64,000 nt of DNA from positions 1,374,001 through 1,438,000 of the forward strand of contig NC_081822.1 in assembly GCF_030704535.1 (NCBI RefSeq), in the 5' to 3' direction. The notes under the pieces were generated by a model, which was given only the letters and a program-made list of their open reading frames with translations, did not search any database and was not told the origin of the DNA. The stretch comes from Vitis vinifera (lineage: Eukaryota; Streptophyta; Magnoliopsida; Vitales; Vitaceae). Below, one piece after another: positions 59,601-64,000 of this stretch (positions within the stretch are counted from its first letter, which is position 1; each line of letters begins with the position of its first letter). Position numbers and translations under genes: made by a program.

Positions 59601-60902
59601 TATCAAGAGACGTTTTCTCCAGTGGCAAAAATGACAAGTGTAAGGTGCTTTCTAGCTGTAGCAGTGGCAAAAAGATGGGAATTACACCAAATGGACGTAA
59701 ACAACGCATTTCTACACGAAGACCTTGAAGAAGAAGTATATATGAAGCTGCCAGAAGGGTTCAAGGCCACTAGAAAGAACAAAGTTTGCAAGTTACAAAA
59801 ATCATTGTATGGATTGAAACAGGCATCGAGACAATGGTTTGCGAAACTCACGACAGCTTTGAAAGAATATGGTTTTCAACAATCATTGGCTGATTATTCA
59901 CTCTTTACTTATCGACGTGGAAACATAGTGATGAACCTATTGGTATATGTGGATGATTTAATATTGGCTGGGAATGACAACAAAGTATGCGAAGCTTTCA
60001 AAAACTTTCTTGACAGAAAATTTGGAATCAAGAATCTGGGACAATTGAAATACATTCTTGGAATCGAGGTGGCAAGAGGCAAGGATGGATTATTTTTATC
60101 ACAACGAAAATATGCTTTAAACATTATAAAGGAATGTGGGCTGTTAGGAGCGAGACCAGTGGAATTTCCAATGGAAGAAAACCACAAACTAGCACTTGCT
60201 AATGGGAGATTGCTAAATGACCCAGGAATGTACAGGCGACTCGTGGGACGATTGATATACTTGACTGTAACAAGGCCAGACCTGACGTATGCTGTTCATG
60301 TTTTGTCACAATTCATGCAAAGCCCACGGGAAGAACACCTAGATGCAGCTTATAGAGTTGTTCGATATCTGAAGAAAGGACCAGGTCAAGGAATAGTTTT
60401 GAAAGCAGATAATGATCTTCAGCTTTATTGTTATTCAGATTCGGACTGGGCAAGTTGTCCATTAACAAGACGATCAATTAGCGGATGTTGCGTTAAACTT
60501 GGGACATCACCAATTTCGTGGAGGTGTAAAAAGCAAGGAACTATATCAAGATCTTCAGCAGAAGCAGAGTACCGTTCCATGGCAATGGCAGCAAGCGAGT
60601 TAACATGGCTAAAATCACTTCTTGCATCATTGGGAGTGCTTCATGATAAGCCAATGAAATTATACTGTGATAATAAGGCTGCTTTACACATTGCAGCAAA
60701 TCCCGTATTCCATGAGAGGACCAAACACATCGAAATAGATTGTCATTTTGTTCGAGAGAAAGTGCAATCCGGTGAGATAATGACAACATATCTTCCTTCA
60801 AAGCTGCAAGTAGCAGACATGTTCACTAAAGCCCTTGGAAGACAACAATTCCTTTTCTTATCAAGCAAGTTGGGCATTCGAGATCTTCATGCACCAACTT
60901 GA
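56625..60902 (+). CDS. Gag-pol polyprotein of Ty1/copia element
   Basis: An uninterrupted ORF of 1,425 residues starting at the first ATG after the primer-binding site. Domains in order: Gag (UBN2 type, about 40-250), a CCHC zinc knuckle CTHCGKTGHDVADC at about 256-269, and an Arg/Gly-rich stretch (RGRGRGRG). The aspartic protease motif DSGASMHM is at about 372. The integrase has an HHCC zinc site beginning HRRLGHPS near 499, then its catalytic core with HVDIWGP, RSDNGLEF and PQQNGRVERKH supplying the D, D and E residues. Reverse transcriptase runs about 920-1170 with YVDD at 1108-1111. RNase H has SDSDWAS and AEAEYRS (about 1312), then YCDNKAALHI and the end LADMFTKAL-like block (VADMFTKALG). 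The length matches full copia polyproteins and no key residue is missing. Expression is expected from the left LTR. Host regulation cannot be read from the sequence. Confidence 0.96.
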   Translation: MAEKPSTHTKMIEPSSPLYLHPSDNPGATITTCVFNGENYDMWEKAVKNALRAKNKLGIIDGTVNKPKGEDGNELNAWEACNSMIISWMFNVIDKSLHSSVAYAQTAKDMWEDLKERYAVGNAPRVHQLRSEIMNLKQEGMTVAAYYAKIKGMWDELNQYIEIPECTCGAAQAIVKSREDEKAHQFLMGLDDTTFGTVRSSILALDPLPTLGKIYAMVTQEERHRSMARGADRAEITVFAAKTEKPGGQTNKSGSCTHCGKTGHDVADCFQLKGYPDWWPTRQMGRGRGRGRGRNSYAGRGATSRRVHYANAVAEADTQEQGQCVGHDVERSIIPGLNDDNFQKLMALLRNGSSNAEKLTGKNKIVEEWILDSGASMHMTGRRDLFDWLHKWETACVGLPDGTKTVANEMGYVKLSKDLCLKNVLYVPSLKCNLISIGQLLKEKDYIVTFTDSFCVIQDRTSRNPIGVGKLRNGVYYYKPLQGEKVNAVKVEEKYELWHRRLGHPSDRVLASIHSLGNNVMKGIEDYVCDSCCRGKQVRNSFQLSNKRAFEIFNLIHVDIWGPYRTPTTSGAHYFLTIVDDHSRGVWIYLMKEKSETKDILQNFCFMTKTQFDKPVKCIRSDNGLEFCSGQMMSFYKREGILKESSLVNTPQQNGRVERKHQHILNIARTLRFQACLPIDFWGECVLTAAYLINRTPTPILDGKTPYEILFGEKPNYEHLRVFGSLCYAHKKSRSNDKFDARSRQCVFVGYPYGKKGWKLHDLETKEQFESRDVIFHETIFPFCQSSKGDKEQKFQNNGNIESYIEDDDVIVKKTCERKSEKNIEREKGEENMKTGEDQSQGEMLGRGHRQHKEPRHLQDYICYSARSLSTLCSKASSIQKVPSGKPYPIANYVTYTKFSVGHRAFLAAINIEKEPRTYKEAVTDNRWREAMAKEIEALETNQTWKVVDLPPEKKAIGCKWIYKIKYNADGSIERYKARLVAQGFTQIEGIDYQETFSPVAKMTSVRCFLAVAVAKRWELHQMDVNNAFLHEDLEEEVYMKLPEGFKATRKNKVCKLQKSLYGLKQASRQWFAKLTTALKEYGFQQSLADYSLFTYRRGNIVMNLLVYVDDLILAGNDNKVCEAFKNFLDRKFGIKNLGQLKYILGIEVARGKDGLFLSQRKYALNIIKECGLLGARPVEFPMEENHKLALANGRLLNDPGMYRRLVGRLIYLTVTRPDLTYAVHVLSQFMQSPREEHLDAAYRVVRYLKKGPGQGIVLKADNDLQLYCYSDSDWASCPLTRRSISGCCVKLGTSPISWRCKKQGTISRSSAEAEYRSMAMAASELTWLKSLLASLGVLHDKPMKLYCDNKAALHIAANPVFHERTKHIEIDCHFVREKVQSGEIMTTYLPSKLQVADMFTKALGRQQFLFLSSKLGIRDLHAPT

Positions 60903-60909
60903 GGGGGAG
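60901..60909 (+). other. Polypurine tract
   Basis: GAGGGGGAG overlapping the stop codon and ending where the right LTR begins; it primes plus-strand synthesis. Confidence 0.88.
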
Positions 60910-61153
60910 TAACAGAAAAGATAATGCTTAGCCATTAAGTGATAATGCCCATCTGTTAAGTGATAATGTCTATCTGTTGTAAGTTATAATGTTTATCCTT
61001 TTAGTTAAACTAGGAATAGGAATGTTTATCTTTTTAGTTAAACTTGGAGTAGGACTCTTTATGTAAATATCCACCTCTCTTCCTATATAAGTTGTACGTG
61101 TTTCACATTCAGATAATAAGAAATTTTCAGCCTTTATTCCACAACTTCTGTCA
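60910..61153 (+). repeat. 3' LTR of complete copia element
   Basis: 244 bases identical to the left LTR by eye, followed by the second ATAAA target-site copy. Confidence 0.95.
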
Positions 61154-62196
61154 ATAAACAAGATGGAATTCAAATCTTAACGACCTATCTCGTTATCATT
61201 ACTAAAACTCATAATAATACTATAGGTAAAGATAATTTTCTTTTTAAAATTTTTTTTACTATATTTTATTTTTTATGATTTTATGCCAAATAACTTTTGC
61301 ATTAATACTTAAATCTCTAATCACATGTAAAAAAAAAAGTGACAATAATAGATTAGCCACGTGGATAAATATAAATAACTGAATAAAAATGCATAAATAA
61401 TTAAATAAAAACTAACATTTTTATATTTGAAATTCATGGGCTCGTTGACTCATTTGCAATGATTGAGATTTATCCTATTTTGTCACTGAGTGATATAGTG
61501 TTGAAACTTGTTTGAAATTGAAATTCTTTCTTTCTTGAATTTGATTGCCTAGGCTTAACTATTTTTATTATTATTTTGAATTTATTAAACATTTTTTTTA
61601 TTACGTCAAGTCACCAATCAGCATAGTGTATTATTCATTTGCTTCTCAATCTTATTATGGTCAGATAAAAAATAAAAAATAAAATTGTATAAAATAATAA
61701 ATTTATAATAGTAATATTTTAAAAATATTTTTACATTATTTATTTGTTATGGAGCATAAAAAAATAAAAATTATTAATTGACTTTTATCATCAAATTAAT
61801 AATCTTAATAAAATAGAATTACATATAAGTAATTTAATAGTGCTTTTAACGGTATTGACATGTCATTAAATGTTGGCCGTAAGAAACGAAATATTTTCCA
61901 TTTTTGTGAAATTAATTTTCGATTAAATTTGAAAGGTTTTCCTACATGTCATTATCAGCTTATCACTCTCTCCAATTCGTGCCTTTCGAGCCAAATAAAC
62001 AGAACCACCACTTTTTTTCCATTCCGAGGCAATTTCCCTCCAAAAGCAGAGGAACGGCCAACTTTCTCCGATGTGGGACCGGCTTAGAATCAACAAACTT
62101 GGGAGATAAGGTCTGGAAAGTGGAGCATGGAAAGTAGAAAAGCTTAAGCTGACATGACAGCATTTAGTTCACAGAATAAGGGCCATGGATTCTTGA

Positions 62197-62648
62197 GTCA
62201 TAGGCCAACACGAGAATTTAGGGATTGGATGCTTTTAAGGATGAGCACAAGGATGAATGAAAGAGTGATAATTACAATAGATGGGTGATGTTGGTGTCAT
62301 GGAAGTCTTCAAAGATTCGATTATTCGACTAAATAGATTAATCTACAGATGGCATGAAGAATAATCAATTTTAAAACAAAGACTTAAATGCAAGCCGCCA
62401 TGAGAATTTGGGTGGTGGGGATTGGATTCTGATTATATCGCTTTTAAGGATGAAAATAACACAAGCAAAGGTATTGGTCCTGTCCATAATAAAATGGGCT
62501 TGGCAGGAGGATGAATGGAAAAGTGACGATTACAATTGATGGATGATGTCGGTGACTTGTAAATTTTCAAATATTCGATTATTTGACTAAATAGATTAAT
62601 TCAAAGATGACATGGAGAATAATCAATTTAAAAACAAAGACTTAAAAT
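62197..62648. repeat. Imperfect direct duplication, about 260-bp spacing
   Basis: The series GGATGAATG, GATTACAAT.GATGG, then ACTAAATAGATTAAT and AATAATCAATTT appears twice in the same order (first copy from about 62240, second from about 62508), with insertions in the second copy's left part. Confidence 0.7.
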
Positions 62649-62961
62649 ACAAATTCACAGTTAATAGTATAGATATTATTCATTTGGGACCTAAAGGAGA
62701 CCTTACCATTTTAAAACACGTTTACAAGATTAAGAGAAACATATACATATATTGGGTCAAAAAATTTTTTCTTTATCCAATGTGGAACATAATAAAAATA
62801 GTTATATATATATAAGAAAATGAAATATACAAAAGGCAGAAAACTTAAGAACATAATAAACATATACTAAGAAAATGAACAAAATGTTGAGAAATTTTAT
62901 TTTCCGTATTTGGTTTACTTAGGAAAAATGAATTAAAATAAAAATAGTTAAAATTATTATA

Positions 62962-62969
<8 letters not shown>

Positions 62970-63021
<52 letters not shown>
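62970..63021. repeat. (AT)n microsatellite
   Basis: About 26 uninterrupted AT dinucleotides. Confidence 0.95.
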
Positions 63022-63023
<2 letters not shown>

Positions 63024-63666
63024 AAATTAAGTGAAATGAATATGAAGAAACATGAAATGTTAATTATTTTTAAATGATTTACTTGAAATTTGTATTTTAT
63101 AACTTTGACTTTTTGTTTTATGGTTTTTTTTTTTCATATGACCATGTGAAAACCCACTTTTCTCAAAGCTTGTTATAAAGTAAATTTTCCACTATCTACT
63201 AAAAGTGTATAAAATATTAATTATTTTTAAATAGATAATTGATATTTGTATTTTATAAAGTTAGGTTCTTATTTTGTTGTTATTTTCATAAGGATGTATA
63301 GAAACATACTTTTCTTTAAGTTTGTGATAAAAGTAAATTTTTTTGAAAAAATAATATAAATTCCTTTTAAAAATATTCAGTAAGTTAGCACCTATCAAGA
63401 AAATATGTGATCATTGATGCGAGAAAAAAAAAGAAGAAAAAAAGGCCCCTAATTCAATGACTAAGGGCTTCCCCTTTTAATCATCTTCAAAGCAAAAGGC
63501 TAAAGCGAGAATGGCTTTTTGCTTTACATCAAAGTGTGTCCCCTGTTTGGTAGAGGAGCAATAGAAGTTTTAGTCTAGTCTTGCTAATACATATGGTAAC
63601 ATAATAAGCAGAAAATAAATCTTTTATGGGCGAAGCAAAATAATTAATAATTAAGGTTATATTTTA

Positions 63667-64000
63667 TGGGGTATTTGGTAAAACTCAATATTTATTGTAT
63701 AATGATTTAAGTTGGTTTTAAGTTAAATTATATATAAGTTATTGACTTAAAATTTATTATTTAATTTTACTTTAAATGTTAAGGTTATTTAAAAAAATTA
63801 ACTTAAATTATAATTAAGACAAAGAAAATCGAGTAACACAGGAAATTATGAAGTAGTAAAGAAAATTATGAAGATAATTAAGACAAATGAATATAAAAGG
63901 GTAACATAAAAATAAATTAATTATTTTTATTTATTACTTAAAGTTATTTTTTATTTTAATTTCTATCATTAAGTTATTTTATTAAATATACTTAATTTAC
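63667..64000. mobile_element. Second copy of the AT-rich repeat, cut by the window end
   Basis: Starts GTATTTGGTAAAACTCAATA and follows the order of the repeat nested at 43555-43980, including ATAATTAAG, AATATAAAAGGGTAA and TTATTTTATTAAATATA. The right end lies outside the window. Confidence 0.6.

Larger units (their letters stand above)
56346..61153 (+). mobile_element. Complete Ty1/copia retrotransposon, 4,808 bp
   Basis: Two LTRs of 244 bases (56346-56589 and 60910-61153) that I find identical base by base. A five-base target-site duplication ATAAA lies at 56341-56345 and 61154-61158. The primer-binding site TGGTATCAGAGC directly follows the left LTR (56590-56601, initiator tRNA-Met). The polypurine tract GAGGGGGAG (60901-60909) abuts the right LTR. 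One unbroken gag-pol frame fills the interior. The domain order protease, integrase, RT, RNase H defines copia (Pseudoviridae-type) elements. Identical LTRs mean a recent insertion, and all parts needed for movement look intact. The LTR ends are TA...CA, not the usual TG...CA. Confidence 0.96.
61154..64000. other. AT-rich intergenic region with repeats
   Basis: No gene found; the small ORFs are not family-like. It contains an imperfect duplication (62197-62648), an (AT)n microsatellite and a partial AT-rich repeat running off the window end, all listed separately. Confidence 0.55.

Noticed and set aside
57246-60801. Several minus-strand ORFs inside the complete copia element
   Set aside because: All are antisense shadows of the gag-pol ORF without motifs of their own.

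Overview
This is a gene-bearing, AT-rich segment of a plant nuclear genome. The genes have many short exons and GT-AG introns and encode plant families: a BAHD acyltransferase, an SKS multicopper-oxidase homologue and a PTS1-tagged peroxisomal hydratase. The transposons are plant Ty1/copia and LINE types. The overall look fits a woody eudicot, and grapevine (Vitis) is my best guess, but nothing here proves the species.

Layout from left to right: (1) 1-3668, a badly decayed Ty1/copia relic with a probable 3' LTR. (2) 4089-5438, an intronless BAHD acyltransferase. (3) 6173-6505, a small single-pass membrane/coiled-coil protein. (4) 9165-9418, a nuclear copy of the plastid rpl23 gene. (5) 11705-16963, an eight-exon SKU5-similar protein. 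(6) 18659-24071 (minus), the eleven-exon chaperonin subunit CCT2. (7) 25892-30757, the eleven-exon peroxisomal enoyl-CoA hydratase ECH2. (8) 32706-42659, the fifteen-exon pseudouridine synthase PUS10. (9) 43174-46289, a deleted copia relic with a nested AT-rich repeat. (10) 46674-55218 (minus), a twelve-exon prolyl oligopeptidase with a possible transit peptide. (11) 56346-61153, a structurally complete, apparently very young Ty1/copia element with one 1,425-codon gag-pol ORF. (12) 61154-64000, AT-rich repeats. I rebuilt the exon structures by hand; each closes in frame from ATG to stop.

The genes are unrelated housekeeping or family genes rather than a pathway. SKS5, ECH2 and prolyl oligopeptidase are, as I recall, adjacent loci in Arabidopsis (At1g76160, At1g76150, At1g76140), so this looks like a conserved syntenic block. 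SKS/CCT2 and PUS10/POP are convergent pairs; CCT2/ECH2 is divergent.

I found no convincing new biological system. The most distinctive signals are in the mobile DNA: LINE insertions with clear target-site duplications, two of them with only about 7 bases of element plus poly(A); all LINE pieces lying in the sense orientation of their host genes; an rpl23 copy whose substitutions all look like C-to-T decay; and a copia element with identical LTRs and non-canonical TA...CA ends.
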